Shown: positions 50,846 to 59,911, numbered from the stretch's first letter. The stretch: DNA of 64,000 nucleotides from Alphaproteobacteria bacterium (GCA_016722515.1 JADKJE010000006.1:1-64000); one strand, 5' to 3'. Program-made: numbers and translations. Notes: generated by a model not told the origin, from the sequence alone.

Positions 50846-53017
50846 TCATTCGCAAACTCCTTCGTGATAAATCCATATTTCAGGATCCTCAATGGGCATT
50901 AAGCTACCATCAGAAGGCGAACGAAAATGTGTAGGCAATAACCGTTTAAAAATGGGCATAACCTCACCGGTAATTGGATTAATATCTGTTTTATCAGTTG
51001 GCATTTCCATGTCTTCAACACACAAGAATCCGTTGCGTGAGCGTGCAGCTCCGTCTTTGACAAACTTAATGTAGCCTTTGGAAGTAAGGACTTCGATGCG
51101 ATCACGAATTGAATGTTTTCCACCGAGACTTGCTTTGTGTTCCCATACTTGGGTAAACATGCTTCCAGTATAAAGCGTTCCTTTACGTGCTTCTTGGAAA
51201 ATAATCTCAAGGATAGTATCGTGTTTCCTGCGGCGTTCTGCATCGAGCTTCTGGCCATAATCTTTGTTTACTAAGCGCTCAGACTCAAAATCCAGTTCGC
51301 GCCATCTGCCGTCAATCTTATCGACATACTTATTTTCAATGGATGATCCATTGCGGAGCTCAAACATTAGTTGTTTGACACTACGTGTTTCATCGGGTTT
51401 AAACATAATGATACCCGTGCTATAAAAACTCCGTAACGCACCAGCACCGCTGAATGATTGAAACGGATCCTCTTCAAGAGATTTTTTGTTTATCTTCTTT
51501 GTATGGTGGGCAAGGATAATGCCAGCATTTGGATTGATTCGATTGCGTAAATCTTCCACACGCTCTTGAAGGAAAGCCATCATAGCGCTGTTATCATTTT
51601 CTCCACCAGCCTTACCGCCATCATACACATTGCGAAGGGGATCTATGACGATGATGTCAACCTCAGCTGGATCAAAGAAATGGATAATAGTGTTAACCAC
51701 TTTCTCAACACCGCCTTCATCAAGCAGCATTCGTACCTGTGGAGTAATGACCAGGTTGCGACCAACAAGCGGCATGAGAAGGGGATCAATGTTTATGTTC
51801 CTTAAGCGCTCACGTAAATAATGATAACCAATTTCAGCCTGTAGATAGAAAACTTTAAGTGGTCTGGGCGGCATCATGCCAAGAAATGGTATTCCTGCTA
51901 CCATATGGGCAAGCCAACAGGTTAATAGGTCGCTTTTGCCAACTTTTGGTGCACCTCCTAATACCAGTAATCCACCAGGTGTAAGCACGCGTGGAGAAAT
52001 AATATCTGAGGGTATAGGGGAGTCATCATTCAAATAATGTTCAACCCGATAAGCCGGTATTGCTGAAGTAAGAGTAATAGTGGAACGGGTGGATGATGCT
52101 AAAAAAAAAGGAATATCCATACCTTCAAGGACAGCATCAGCAGCGTCCCACTTAACAGGTTTATTATTGGGAATTGATAGAATCGAAAGTGAGGCAATTC
52201 CCTGTGTTTTAAGACGTGTGGCAACTGCTTCTGCGTACTTAAATCCTGGATCGTCATTATCTGGCCATATGGTTACATGTTTGCGAGTTAAAGATGACCA
52301 ATCTGTTTTGTCTATGGGTGTATTAGCGCCATTCATGGCGGTAGTTGCACATATACCTTTCTCAATTAACGCTTGGGCAGCTTTTTCTCCTTCAACAAGA
52401 ACGACACTATTGGCAAATTTAATGCCTGGTTGATTATAAAGCGGTCTAATTTCGGGAGCACGATTTCGTCGTGTTTTGACATCCCATGGCCGGAATTGTT
52501 TGCCACCAGGTGGATCATACCGGTAAACACAAGCAATGAGATTGCCGTCAGCATCTTGATAATCCCATTTACCAGTAACAGGGCCTAAATCTTCGGCAAG
52601 TTCCTTTTCCAGTTTGGCAGTGGTATGAGAAATACCCAGCCACTCATGCATCGCACTGATAATTTCTGGAAAATCCCTGCGTCTGTCTTTTCCAGAAACA
52701 CCGGCCCACAGATCGATAATGTCACCACCTTCACCGGTGGCAAAATCATGCCATTGTCCAGCCTTCGTCCCGCTTAATTCAACAACAAGGCTATCACCTT
52801 TATTGCCTTTTATATTCCCAACATAGAATTTTCCGCTCCGAATGGCGCCGGTTGGAAGTAAATAATTCAGTGCCTCGCGTAACCTGCTGAGAAAGCGAGT
52901 CTTAATCTCATCAACAGAGATGCTTTCTTCTTCCTTGGGATAATCTTGAGTTTGAGCATTATTAAAATTTGTCCAGTCATAATTCATGCCTTTCCCTCCC
53001 CACAGGGCTATTGGCAC
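50846..53017 (-). CDS. Phage primase-helicase (Toprim plus RecA-like AAA ATPase)
   Basis: A 723-residue replication protein. The N-terminal part resembles a primase-type zinc-free module (GKFYVGNIKGNKGDSLVVELSGTKAGQWHDFATGEGGDIIDLWAG). A Toprim domain follows (VLVEGEKAAQALIEKG, HVTIWPDNDDPGFKYAE). The C-terminal half is a RepA/DnaB-like ATPase with Walker A GGAPKVGKSDLL, Walker B VDIIVIDPLRNVYDG and a switch HHTKK. It should unwind and prime phage DNA. The iteron array follows its 3' end. Operon with the small DUF6511-like gene (41-base overlap). Confidence 0.9.
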   Translation of the reverse strand: MPIALWGGKGMNYDWTNFNNAQTQDYPKEEESISVDEIKTRFLSRLREALNYLLPTGAIRSGKFYVGNIKGNKGDSLVVELSGTKAGQWHDFATGEGGDIIDLWAGVSGKDRRRDFPEIISAMHEWLGISHTTAKLEKELAEDLGPVTGKWDYQDADGNLIACVYRYDPPGGKQFRPWDVKTRRNRAPEIRPLYNQPGIKFANSVVLVEGEKAAQALIEKGICATTAMNGANTPIDKTDWSSLTRKHVTIWPDNDDPGFKYAEAVATRLKTQGIASLSILSIPNNKPVKWDAADAVLEGMDIPFFLASSTRSTITLTSAIPAYRVEHYLNDDSPIPSDIISPRVLTPGGLLVLGGAPKVGKSDLLTCWLAHMVAGIPFLGMMPPRPLKVFYLQAEIGYHYLRERLRNINIDPLLMPLVGRNLVITPQVRMLLDEGGVEKVVNTIIHFFDPAEVDIIVIDPLRNVYDGGKAGGENDNSAMMAFLQERVEDLRNRINPNAGIILAHHTKKINKKSLEEDPFQSFSGAGALRSFYSTGIIMFKPDETRSVKQLMFELRNGSSIENKYVDKIDGRWRELDFESERLVNKDYGQKLDAERRRKHDTILEIIFQEARKGTLYTGSMFTQVWEHKASLGGKHSIRDRIEVLTSKGYIKFVKDGAARSRNGFLCVEDMEMPTDKTDINPITGEVMPIFKRLLPTHFRSPSDGSLMPIEDPEIWIYHEGVCE

Positions 53018-53189
53018 AATCTTGAAGGTTGTTTAGGTAGGCGGTAACAACAACTTCAATGAGAGTGAGTACTTCGTGTTTGTTAAGTTCAGAAAAAGAA
53101 CGATGCATACCTATTTCAGCAACATATTGACCCAAAGGTCTTCGTGCCGCATTCATGCATTCTTTTTCAAAATCAGTTGGATCAATCAA
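52977..53189 (-). CDS. Small phage protein, DUF6511-like
   Basis: A 70-residue helical protein, probably started by TTG 53189 in a TTGA overlap with the stop of the preceding frame. It has ECMNAARRPLGQYVAEIGMHRSFSELNKHEVLTLIEVVVTAYLNNL, the pattern of a small conserved protein that precedes primase-helicase genes in alphaproteobacterial phages (I believe DUF6511). It overlaps the primase-helicase start by 41 bases. The function is unknown. Confidence 0.65.
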   Translation of the reverse strand: MIDPTDFEKECMNAARRPLGQYVAEIGMHRSFSELNKHEVLTLIEVVVTAYLNNLQDCANSPVGRERHEL

Positions 53190-53362
53190 GCTAAAGCCCT
53201 CCCATTATGGAGAGCGTTATAAATAGCTTGAGAGTTAAAACGCATAGTCAATAAGTCAGAAGCTTTATATCTTGTGGGAGCAATACCCAGCGTATTTCCA
53301 TGCTTTTTCAACGCTGTTACCGTGCGGGTAACCAACTCTTTTTGTCGTGGTCGCAATAACAT
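53186..53362 (-). pseudogene. Phage DEAD/DEAH-box helicase remnant
   Basis: The 58-codon frame begins MLLRPRQKELVTRTVTALKKHGNTLGIAPT. This is the exact opening of phage SF2 helicases (QRxLV...A...G...APTGAGKT), up to the residue before the Walker A glycines. There the match ends; the next 28 residues (RYKASDLLTMRFNS...) do not continue the ATPase. The gene has most likely lost its centre by deletion, perhaps keeping its last codons. It keeps operon spacing to its neighbours. Confidence 0.6.
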
Positions 53363-53384
53363 GATATCCCCCCATTTACTTGGA

Positions 53385-53963
53385 TTACGCCCAAGAAGGT
53401 AAATTCCCTGCTATCCTTTGAGGTTGAGGAGAAGGTGTTGCTACTGGAATGGCATGTCCAACACGGCCCATCAATGCAGCATATTCTTTATGGTCATTGG
53501 TGATGGCATATTTGATAACGTTTCTGTCATTATCGTATTGATCTTTTTCAATATCAATCCTGGCAATGAATTCAATACCATCAAGATCGCTGAGGCTATT
53601 GATGCAACGAGCGCTTTGTGCAGTAGGTGAATTATCTTTGTTGCCGATTCCTCGTGCAGAATTAAGGATAGCCTTAATGAGAGAACGGCCAATATTTGAC
53701 CATTCTTCGCCTTTTTCGCTGTGTAATCCGATAAGACTCCAGATTTTTCTACGGGCATATGGGCCTTCCAATACCACGAATTCAGCATTCAGGAACACTG
53801 CGCCGCTTGCCGTATTTTGGGTTGCATATCCATGAGTCCAACCCTTTTGTTCATTATTATAACCACCAGGTTTAATGGTCATCCTTACCTTGGCAAAGGT
53901 GCCTTTAGGGATAATATCAAAATTGGTTTGGTCTTCTGCATTATTAAAATTATTCCAACTCAT
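53385..53963 (-). CDS. DUF669-type phage ssDNA-binding protein
   Basis: A 192-residue protein with the DUF669 pattern: MSWNNFNNAEDQTNFDIIPKGTFAKVRMTIKPGGYN, FLNAEFVVLEGPYARRKIWSLIGLHS, WSNIGRSLIKAILNSARG. It ends in a flexible Pro-rich tail with a terminal Trp (NLPSWA), resembling the acidic/aromatic tip of single-strand binding proteins, though less acidic. It forms a replication/recombination unit with the AAA ATPase directly upstream, overlapping it by 4 bases. Confidence 0.85.
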   Translation of the reverse strand: MSWNNFNNAEDQTNFDIIPKGTFAKVRMTIKPGGYNNEQKGWTHGYATQNTASGAVFLNAEFVVLEGPYARRKIWSLIGLHSEKGEEWSNIGRSLIKAILNSARGIGNKDNSPTAQSARCINSLSDLDGIEFIARIDIEKDQYDNDRNVIKYAITNDHKEYAALMGRVGHAIPVATPSPQPQRIAGNLPSWA

Positions 53964-54820
53964 GATGATGCTCCTTGTGTGTTGATTTCAGTGATTGAGA
54001 AATTTAGGCGTTCCATGGCAGGGCACACGTTTCCCTTAACTTTTGCCATGAGTTTTCCCAAATGTGGTTCTTCGATAAGCTCTAACCTTCCTGATCGGTC
54101 TTTGGCAGGATATCCATACTCATTCAGTGTTTGGCAGATGAATGCACGGAATGATTTGCCGCTTTCAGAGGGAAGATCAGCGACTGTAATCACCTGGTCA
54201 ACAATACCAGGGAGTTCAAGTCCTGTTTTATTGCCTTCTATTTGTGGCTGATAAACACGACGATTATAGTCATCAAGCTTTTCATCGAGGATACCGACAA
54301 ACCAGATGTTCTTGCCACGCGTATGCTGCAAATGGGTTAGCCAGGCAATCATTTCCTGGCCGTGAAGTCCGTATGCGCCGCGTGTATCTGGTCTGCCAGT
54401 TTTTTCACTAAAAGCTTGAGGCTGTCCCTTACACCACTGGAAGCAAAGACGGCCTGCTACTGTAATGCTGTCGATAAATATGGTTTCATATTTATCGAGC
54501 ACCGTAGGATTGCCATAGCGATTACATACAGCAGAATAGTGTGCAGGACTGTATGGTTGATCATCACGCAGGGATGGATTAGCACCGCCAATGAATACGG
54601 CAAAGTCACGACATTCTTGCCAGGTGCGGGGACGAATAGTGTCCCCTTGCCAGCCTTCAATTGCCAGATCTCCTGCCTCAAGGTCAAAGAATAAAGTCGT
54701 TTCTGCTGGCATGGTCCATAAAAGCGATGTTTTGCCGATACCGCTTTTACCGAAGATGCACCCTTTAATACCCCTTGATTCCTTGAGGCGTTTACTAGCA
54801 GTGATAATGGGGATGGTCAT
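53960..54820 (-). CDS. Phage AAA ATPase, RecA-like (Sak4/AAA_24 type)
   Basis: A 286-residue nucleotide-binding protein. The Walker A is FGKSGIGKTSLL (about 23-34), an acid follows in LFFDLEAGDLAIEGW, and the Walker B-like motif is YETIFIDSITVAGR. A sensor region (HTRGKNIWFVGILDEK) completes the core. Proteins of this kind serve as single-strand annealing or recombination ATPases in phages and are paired with DUF669-type binding proteins, as here. It is complete and overlaps both neighbours by 4 bases (ATGA junctions), a compact operon. Confidence 0.88.
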   Translation of the reverse strand: MTIPIITASKRLKESRGIKGCIFGKSGIGKTSLLWTMPAETTLFFDLEAGDLAIEGWQGDTIRPRTWQECRDFAVFIGGANPSLRDDQPYSPAHYSAVCNRYGNPTVLDKYETIFIDSITVAGRLCFQWCKGQPQAFSEKTGRPDTRGAYGLHGQEMIAWLTHLQHTRGKNIWFVGILDEKLDDYNRRVYQPQIEGNKTGLELPGIVDQVITVADLPSESGKSFRAFICQTLNEYGYPAKDRSGRLELIEEPHLGKLMAKVKGNVCPAMERLNFSITEINTQGASS

Positions 54821-55110
54821 TGAGCAATCCCATTACGTGAGAGAGCGTCAATGATGTTTTCGTTACCTAAAGCACCCTTTTGACGAGCTTCATGGTAAAG
54901 AGCACGTAATGCATAAAGCTGTGAATTGATGGCGACTAAGTCATCATCTAGAGCGATAGCTGCAAAAGCTAAATCATCCAGTGTGGCTTGTTCAAGAGGT
55001 TTAATTACTTGTTCGGTATGGGCACCCAGTGCAGGTATAACGATAGTGTCGGGAATGCAGTCTATCAGAAATTCATCGCTTACCAGTGCTTCTATCTTTG
55101 AATTAGACAT
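54817..55110 (-). CDS. Hypothetical phage protein (97 residues)
   Basis: An acidic helical protein (LVSDEFLIDCIPDTIVIPALGAHTEQ, DDLAFAAIALDDDLVAINSQLYALRALYHEARQKGAL). Not recognised as a named family. ATG 55110 has AAGGAGAAT upstream, and the 4-base overlap with the AAA ATPase gene shows it is part of the replication operon, probably near its first gene. A small accessory role in recombination or its control is plausible but not shown. Confidence 0.6.
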   Translation of the reverse strand: MSNSKIEALVSDEFLIDCIPDTIVIPALGAHTEQVIKPLEQATLDDLAFAAIALDDDLVAINSQLYALRALYHEARQKGALGNENIIDALSRNGIAQ

Positions 55111-55342
55111 GGTTATTCTCCTTGTTGGTTATGAGTTGGTGTAGATGTCGAGTCTCCCGGTGGTAAAACAGGCTGTTAGAGGGAGGAACAGTTGCGGTGT
55201 TTTGGGGGATTGGTTCCCGCAAAGACTCGACATGTTTGCCTACATTCATTACATACCGAAGAGATATAGAAAATGTCGGCGGATTAAAATAAATAGTGAT
55301 GCATTTCTTGATGGCAGAACGTTCTTTATCGAATGTGTGCAT
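55103..55342 (-). CDS. Possible small protein at the head of the replication operon
   Basis: Up to 79 codons, or 48 from ATG 55249 (MNVGKHVESLREPIPQNTATVPP), and overlapping the next gene by 8 bases. The start has no clear ribosome site and no family is recognised. The overlap favours a real gene; the composition does not. It may instead be leader sequence of the operon. Confidence 0.25.
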   Translation of the reverse strand: MHTFDKERSAIKKCITIYFNPPTFSISLRYVMNVGKHVESLREPIPQNTATVPPSNSLFYHRETRHLHQLITNKENNHV

Positions 55343-55482
55343 TCTGAATTGGTGTGCTTCTTATTTTATTAAAAGGTGATTTATTATGATTTAATTATTG
55401 CTGCTATTATTGATATGGCTATTGCGATGCAAGACAGAATTAAACTAGATGTCTTTCTTAGTGTTGCCCAATTTTAATCTGC

Positions 55483-56031
55483 ATGATACCCTTGAGGTTA
55501 ATGACTGTTAATCTATTCCCTCAGGTAGCTATGACTAATGTATCAGACATGGAAAAACAAAGAATCGAACTCGAAAGGTATAAGGTTGACCTTGATAGGT
55601 ATAAGGTTGACCTTGATAGGTATAAAGCAGAGTTGGATGTTCGTAAAATAGAGGTGGATATTTGGTCTGTCGGTTTTAATGGTATTCTTACTTTTGCAAC
55701 ATTGGGTATCAAGAGCTTGATTCTAATAAACGGGGCAGCCGTCATCTCTCTCTTAACGTTTGTAGGCAACTTAATCCAGAAAGTGAAACTTTCGTCACAC
55801 TCCTTATACGATAGTTTGACAAGCTACCTGTTGGGCATTTCCATGGCAATGATATGCTTGTTCCTAGCCTATATATTTCAAATTATGGAAGTAGAAAAAA
55901 AGAAGAAAAGCATTTGGCCAGCTATTATAAGGATTATTGCTGTTATAGCTGCGTTAGTCAGTCTAGGGTTTTTCATCTATGGTTCTTTCAAAGCTACAGA
56001 GGCATTTAATATAATCGAGCCAATACAATGA
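55483..56031 (+). CDS. Membrane protein with N-terminal coiled repeats, unknown function
   Basis: 182 residues from ATG 55483; ATG 55501 with GAGG upstream is a likely alternative. A charged coiled segment contains the 7-residue repeat RYKVDLD, coded by an exact 21-bp tandem duplication (55576-55596 and 55597-55617). It is followed by about three or four hydrophobic helices (ILTFATLGIKSLILINGAAVISLLTFVG, YLLGISMAMICLFLAYIFQI, IIRIIAVIAALVSLGFFIYG). It is not recognised. It reads opposite to the phage genes and overlaps the next membrane-protein gene by 4 bases. A cargo gene such as a superinfection or defence function is possible. Confidence 0.6.
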   Translation: MIPLRLMTVNLFPQVAMTNVSDMEKQRIELERYKVDLDRYKVDLDRYKAELDVRKIEVDIWSVGFNGILTFATLGIKSLILINGAAVISLLTFVGNLIQKVKLSSHSLYDSLTSYLLGISMAMICLFLAYIFQIMEVEKKKKSIWPAIIRIIAVIAALVSLGFFIYGSFKATEAFNIIEPIQ

Positions 56032-56790
56032 AAAATGACAGAGAAAATGACACTTCATCGCTACATTCAATCAAATATACACCAATTGATCGAGCTATAT
56101 TTGGATATAATTCGTTAAGTAAAATAAGAAGAAGTGAATTTTATACATCTGATTATTTAAAAGGTATTATTAATAGTGAAGCTGAAGCCACAAAATTAGT
56201 CAATAAAACTACAAGCGGACTTCTCCTTCTTGAACGTTATATCGCTTTTTTATGTAAAGGGAATAAAATTAAAAATGTTCATTTTGGGGATTCCATTTGA
56301 AAATATTCCAGCTTCTATTGAAATATTATGCTTTCTAATGGGGCTTAATTTATTTGCTTTTTCCATAAATGCTCTTGATTTAATATTGCTCTCACGAATA
56401 CGTTACACACTGGTTAGTAATTATTTAGGGCCTGATTTAGTCAACCTAGCGACGGCACATCTTAAGGGAAATGGTTTATGGGTTGATATTATTACTCCCA
56501 AATTGGTTGGTTATTGTTCCGGTAAATCTCATGGTGTTTTTTCGAATTTCATATTCTTTATATTAATAATATTCTATATTGCGGTATTAATATCATCAAG
56601 TGCTTCACTTGTATCTTTGTATATACAAGGTTTTAATGATTATGATCTTGGTTTTAATTGGTCAGTCATCATTTCAACATCAGGAACGGTTATGGGATTG
56701 CTTGGCGTTTTCCTAATTATTGCTGTTCATATAATACCATTTAAATATAAAATTTCTGAAGACATTAACCTTAATGAAATTAATTCTTGA
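56028..56790 (+). pseudogene. Membrane protein paired with the coiled membrane protein, frameshifted
   Basis: Two overlapping frames form one protein. The first (56028-56300) encodes a soluble start (SIKYTPIDRAIFGYNSLSKIRRSEFYTSDYLKGIINSEAEATKLVN) ending NVHFGDSI. The second (open 56230-56790) continues from FENIPASIEILCFLMGLNLFAFSINALDLI with two or three more hydrophobic helices (FSNFIFFILIIFYIAVLISS, VIISTSGTVMGLLGVFLIIAVH). A one-base change near TTTTGGGG (about 56285) explains the break. The ATG overlaps the preceding stop (ATGA), so the two proteins were made together. The family is unknown. Confidence 0.6.
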
Positions 56791-56914
56791 AAATATACTT
56801 TATATTGCAGCCGAATTTATTAGGATAAAGCATCAACGGGCTGTAATACAATAATTCACAAGTTGACGGACTTATAAGGAATTTCATGTAGGTCTAGTGA
56901 GATATTGGCCAAGG

Positions 56915-57268
56915 CTAAAAGTAGTAATTCATTCCATGTCGATGAAATATTTTGCGTAACACATTAATTGATCCATACAACGTGGAACGAGGTGTGTTGG
57001 TCATACGTGATATTTCACTTGGGTTATAATCGCCCAGGTGAGTTAATAAGTGTACTAAAGATTCTGGAAGTTTCTGCATAACATGCTTCAGATCAATTGA
57101 AAGATGCATTTTTTCTACTGGATCATCTACCTCATTAGAAAAATATTTCTCTTCGCTATTATTTTCCAGCAATTCATCAAATGAGATTGGTTGCGAACCT
57201 CCACCACGTTTAAGTGCTTTAGCATCCTCAATTAGATTGGCTATTTTATTTCTCAGGATGCGATCCAC
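56915..57268 (-). pseudogene. Sigma-70-like factor, C-terminal part (frameshifted)
   Basis: The frame supplies the end of region 2 and region 4 of a small sigma factor: RTFVDRILRNKIANLIEDAKALKRGGG, then the helix-turn-helix PESLVHLLTHLGDYNPSEISRMTNTPRSTLYGSINVLRKIF. It joins the N-terminal part (57253-57456) if one A is restored in the GAAAAG run near 57294 (EKASWRTFVDR), so a single-base deletion splits the gene. Sigma-like proteins of this type accompany alphaproteobacterial prophages and probably switch on phage genes. Confidence 0.75.
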
Positions 57269-57456
57269 AAAAGTACGCCAGCTGGCTTTTCAGAGTTAAA
57301 AGCTTTTGTACGACCAAGTATATCCAGCATTAACTGTTGTTCAATATCTTCAACTTCCATACATTGGATGCTCGGATGTCTTGCTAGTGTACGAGCATGG
57401 TACCTAACTTGACTGACCACATAGTTATCAATTCCTCTGTATTGATTTTGGTACAT
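57253..57456 (-). pseudogene. Sigma-70-like factor, N-terminal part (frameshifted)
   Basis: Encodes YVVSQVRYHARTLARHPSIQCMEVEDIEQQLMLDILGRTKAFNSEK, the start of sigma region 2 (the part that binds the polymerase clamp and the -10 box), then goes out of frame and stops. ATG 57456 has AGAGAGGAAA upstream. With the frame corrected the whole protein would have about 180 residues. Short homopolymers make both a true mutation and a sequencing error possible. Confidence 0.75.
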
Positions 57457-57544
57457 AGTTTTCCTCTCTACTAATGGTCAAAACAAAGAAAGCCGCTTTG
57501 AAGCGGCTTTCTTTGAACAAATTCTTTAGGATTTTATATTGCTC

Positions 57545-57952
57545 TTAGTCTGTGAAACCAAAATGCTTAAACTGTTCTTCCCAAAATTCAGGGAAAGGGG
57601 CCATCATACCCTGTAGGTTAAATGTGCGTGGCTGCATGCCATTGAGGATAGCACTCTTGATGTTGGGTGATAACAGGTTTAGACGTAGAATACGGGAGAC
57701 GTAAGACGCATTGATTTTGCTTTTCTCAGCTAAGTCTTCAAGTGAGCTGTACTTTCCGTTATCCAGATATTTCTGCCACATCCACGCCCGCGCAAGCGCT
57801 TTGACCATTGCCTCATCTGGCTTTCCCTGAGGAGCTGTGATGCGTATATTTTTAGGCAGCATTATTAGCTTGCGACCATGGTGATGCTTCATGCTCAAAG
57901 GCACTTTAATGGAAATGATATTACCATCCAGCTGTACTAACGGCTCTTTCAT
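57545..57952 (-). CDS. Small HTH protein following the serine recombinase
   Basis: This is the conserved companion of serine recombinases in alphaproteobacteria. I start it at ATG 57952 (MKEPLVQLDGNIISIKVPLSMKHHHGRKLIMLP). Its C-terminal half has a ParB-like helix-turn-helix (VKALARAWMWQKYLDNGKYSSLEDLAEKSKINASYVSRILRLNLLSPNIKSAILNG). It overlaps the recombinase gene by 32 bases. It probably binds the attachment region and assists integration or excision, but that is inference from the invariant linkage. Confidence 0.8.
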   Translation of the reverse strand: MKEPLVQLDGNIISIKVPLSMKHHHGRKLIMLPKNIRITAPQGKPDEAMVKALARAWMWQKYLDNGKYSSLEDLAEKSKINASYVSRILRLNLLSPNIKSAILNGMQPRTFNLQGMMAPFPEFWEEQFKHFGFTD

Positions 57953-59297
57953 AGGTTGCCTCATTTGGGAATTTTAATGATTTTATCTCACGTACCAGAG
58001 AATAAAGACCTTCGCTTCTCACCCGTACTTCTACTGAGTCTTCTGCCAATACCACTTTCTCTAGCGTAAGTTCTAATAGTCGTTGTTGTTCACCGGGGAA
58101 TAATTCATGCCAAATAGGAAAAATATCGAATAATGATTCACGGATATATTCCTCTGTAATGGTATCGTCCTGCCTGGTAGCACCTTTCCAAACCTGAATT
58201 AATAATTCTGGTGTCTTAAAAACGGTATGAAGTTGATCAAGTACGATGCCTTCGATTTCTGGAGCTGAGATTTGTTTTACTGGACAAGATTCACATTTAC
58301 CTTTCATGTGCAAGCTGGGCACATAGTATCGATAAAGTTTTTTTCCTTTCTTTCTTGTATGTTTTGGGCTCATTGAACTTCCACAACCTCCACATTTAAG
58401 TAGTCCAAGTAATACGGATGGAACTTTGCGTTTGGTTTCATTAGCTCGGATATGTGGGCTTATCGTCATAATTTTGTGGACATTGTCCCACGCATCTTGG
58501 GTAAGAATCGCCTCGTGTTGACCTTCATAAAGTTGGCCTTTATGTCTAATTTTTCCGAGGTAAACGGGATTATTTAGAATTTTATAAAGGGTAGCGGGAT
58601 CAAATTTGTTGCCGCCAAGTTGTTTACCAGTACATGTTGTTCGGAGCTTTGTTCGTGCACCAATACGTCTTAATTCAGCTACCAGTAGCTTCATTGAGCG
58701 TTTCATAATAAACGTTTCGAAAATGAGCCTAACTGTATGGGCTTCTTCTTCGTTAACGATTAGTTTTTTCTCCTTTATGTCATATCCCAACGGAGGCGGG
58801 CCTCCCATCCACATCCCTTTTCGCTTTGAGGAGGCAATTTTATCACGAATACGTTCGCCTGTAATCTCACGCTCAAATTGTGCGAAAGACAGTAAGACAT
58901 TTAGCATCAGCTTGCCCATAGAACTGCTGGTATCAAAATTCTGTGTCACAGATACAAAAGAAATCCGATGTGTATCAAACAACTGCATAATATTTAAAAA
59001 GTCGAGCAATGACCGTGAGAGGCGGTCAATTTTATAGACCACGACTACGTTAATTTGCTCAGCTTTGATATCAGAAATCAAACGTTTTAATGCGGGTCGG
59101 TCAGTATTGCCCCCAGAGTAACCGCCATCATCATAATCATCTGAAACTATTTCCCAGCCTTCATGTTTATGGATTTGAATATACTTTTCACACGCTTCGC
59201 GTTGGGCATCAAGGGAGTTGAATTCCATATCCAATCCTTCCTCGGTAGATTTTCGGGTGTATATGGCGCAGCGGATTTTAGTTTTGATATTATTCAT
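57921..59297 (-). CDS. Large serine recombinase (site-specific integrase)
   Basis: Likely integrase of prophage B. The resolvase domain carries the nucleophile Ser17 (IYTRKSTEEGLDMEFNSLDAQREACEKY), VVVYKIDRLSRSLLDFLNIM and FVSVTQNFDTSSSMGKLMLNVLLSFAQFERE. The recombinase domain (PPPLGYDIKEKKLIVNEEEAHTVRLIF) and a zinc ribbon (LKCGGCGSSMSPKH...CESCPV) follow. At 458 residues it is on the short side for large serine integrases but ends like others of its group. Its ATG overlaps the DUF2924 gene by 8 bases. Confidence 0.92.
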   Translation of the reverse strand: MNNIKTKIRCAIYTRKSTEEGLDMEFNSLDAQREACEKYIQIHKHEGWEIVSDDYDDGGYSGGNTDRPALKRLISDIKAEQINVVVVYKIDRLSRSLLDFLNIMQLFDTHRISFVSVTQNFDTSSSMGKLMLNVLLSFAQFEREITGERIRDKIASSKRKGMWMGGPPPLGYDIKEKKLIVNEEEAHTVRLIFETFIMKRSMKLLVAELRRIGARTKLRTTCTGKQLGGNKFDPATLYKILNNPVYLGKIRHKGQLYEGQHEAILTQDAWDNVHKIMTISPHIRANETKRKVPSVLLGLLKCGGCGSSMSPKHTRKKGKKLYRYYVPSLHMKGKCESCPVKQISAPEIEGIVLDQLHTVFKTPELLIQVWKGATRQDDTITEEYIRESLFDIFPIWHELFPGEQQRLLELTLEKVVLAEDSVEVRVRSEGLYSLVREIKSLKFPNEATYERAVSTAGW

Positions 59298-59736
59298 GTA
59301 TTGTCTCTAGCTTTTTATTTAAACCAAAAAAAGCGTTGCCAGACCATGCCATGCCAGTAATTTTCTTGGCAATTGCGGATAGGCTACGATATTTGCATCC
59401 CTGGTAATGATAGCCGTCATCAAGTACGGCTACTTGGTGTTCAATACCGTGATAAATGCGTACCAAGACGCTGCCTGTGATAGCTTTTTTATAAGCTCGT
59501 TTGGACTTACCACCTTTGCCAAAGTATTCGTCTACCTTAGCGGAAAGCCGGGTTTCGATCTCTGTTGTGTTGCCACCATAAGCAACCTCCTGGATTCGGT
59601 AAGCAATTCGTTTGGTAAGGTATTGTTTGTTAGCTCGTGGTGATTCGGTTTTATAAAGATCTTTCCATAGTTTACGTAGATCATCACTTGTCATGGTTCT
59701 CAGATTTGCAAGCTCCACTAAAACGCTGTTTTTCAT
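59290..59736 (-). CDS. DUF2924 protein (integration module)
   Basis: A 148-residue protein with the DUF2924 pattern (MTSDDLRKLWKDLYKTESPRANKQYLTKRIAYRIQEVAYGG, then GSVLVRIYHGIEHQVAVLDDGYHYQGCKYRSLSAIAKKITGMAWSGNAFFGL). It is almost always found directly before a serine recombinase in alphaproteobacteria, and it shows the strong TxxxWSGxxFFGL end that resembles DNA-binding motifs of intron-encoded nucleases. It is complete. A role in recombination is inferred from linkage. Confidence 0.88.
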   Translation of the reverse strand: MKNSVLVELANLRTMTSDDLRKLWKDLYKTESPRANKQYLTKRIAYRIQEVAYGGNTTEIETRLSAKVDEYFGKGGKSKRAYKKAITGSVLVRIYHGIEHQVAVLDDGYHYQGCKYRSLSAIAKKITGMAWSGNAFFGLNKKLETIHE

Positions 59737-59911
59737 TATAAAAATCTCCTATATGGTTGTCGTCACCATGAACGCTCTGAAGCGTTCTGAAGTCCAGAGA
59801 ATTAGTAATTCCAAGGCGTTTTCTTCGGCGCAAAATGCCGATAGCTAGGATGCTGGAAATTTCATGAATTCGTTCGTTGTTGTTAATTAGATTTGGATTA
59901 AGTGTACCCAT
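59684..59911 (-). CDS. Small protein upstream of DUF2924
   Basis: A 75-residue frame whose centre (NERIHEISSILAIGILRRRKRL) matches the small helical protein that regularly opens this integration module. Its end overlaps the DUF2924 gene by 53 bases, longer than usual, so the last 20 or so residues may result from a late frame change. ATG 59911 starts it. The function is unknown; regulation of the recombinase is a possibility. Confidence 0.5.
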   Translation of the reverse strand: MGTLNPNLINNNERIHEISSILAIGILRRRKRLGITNSLDFRTLQSVHGDDNHIGDFYNEKQRFSGACKSENHDK

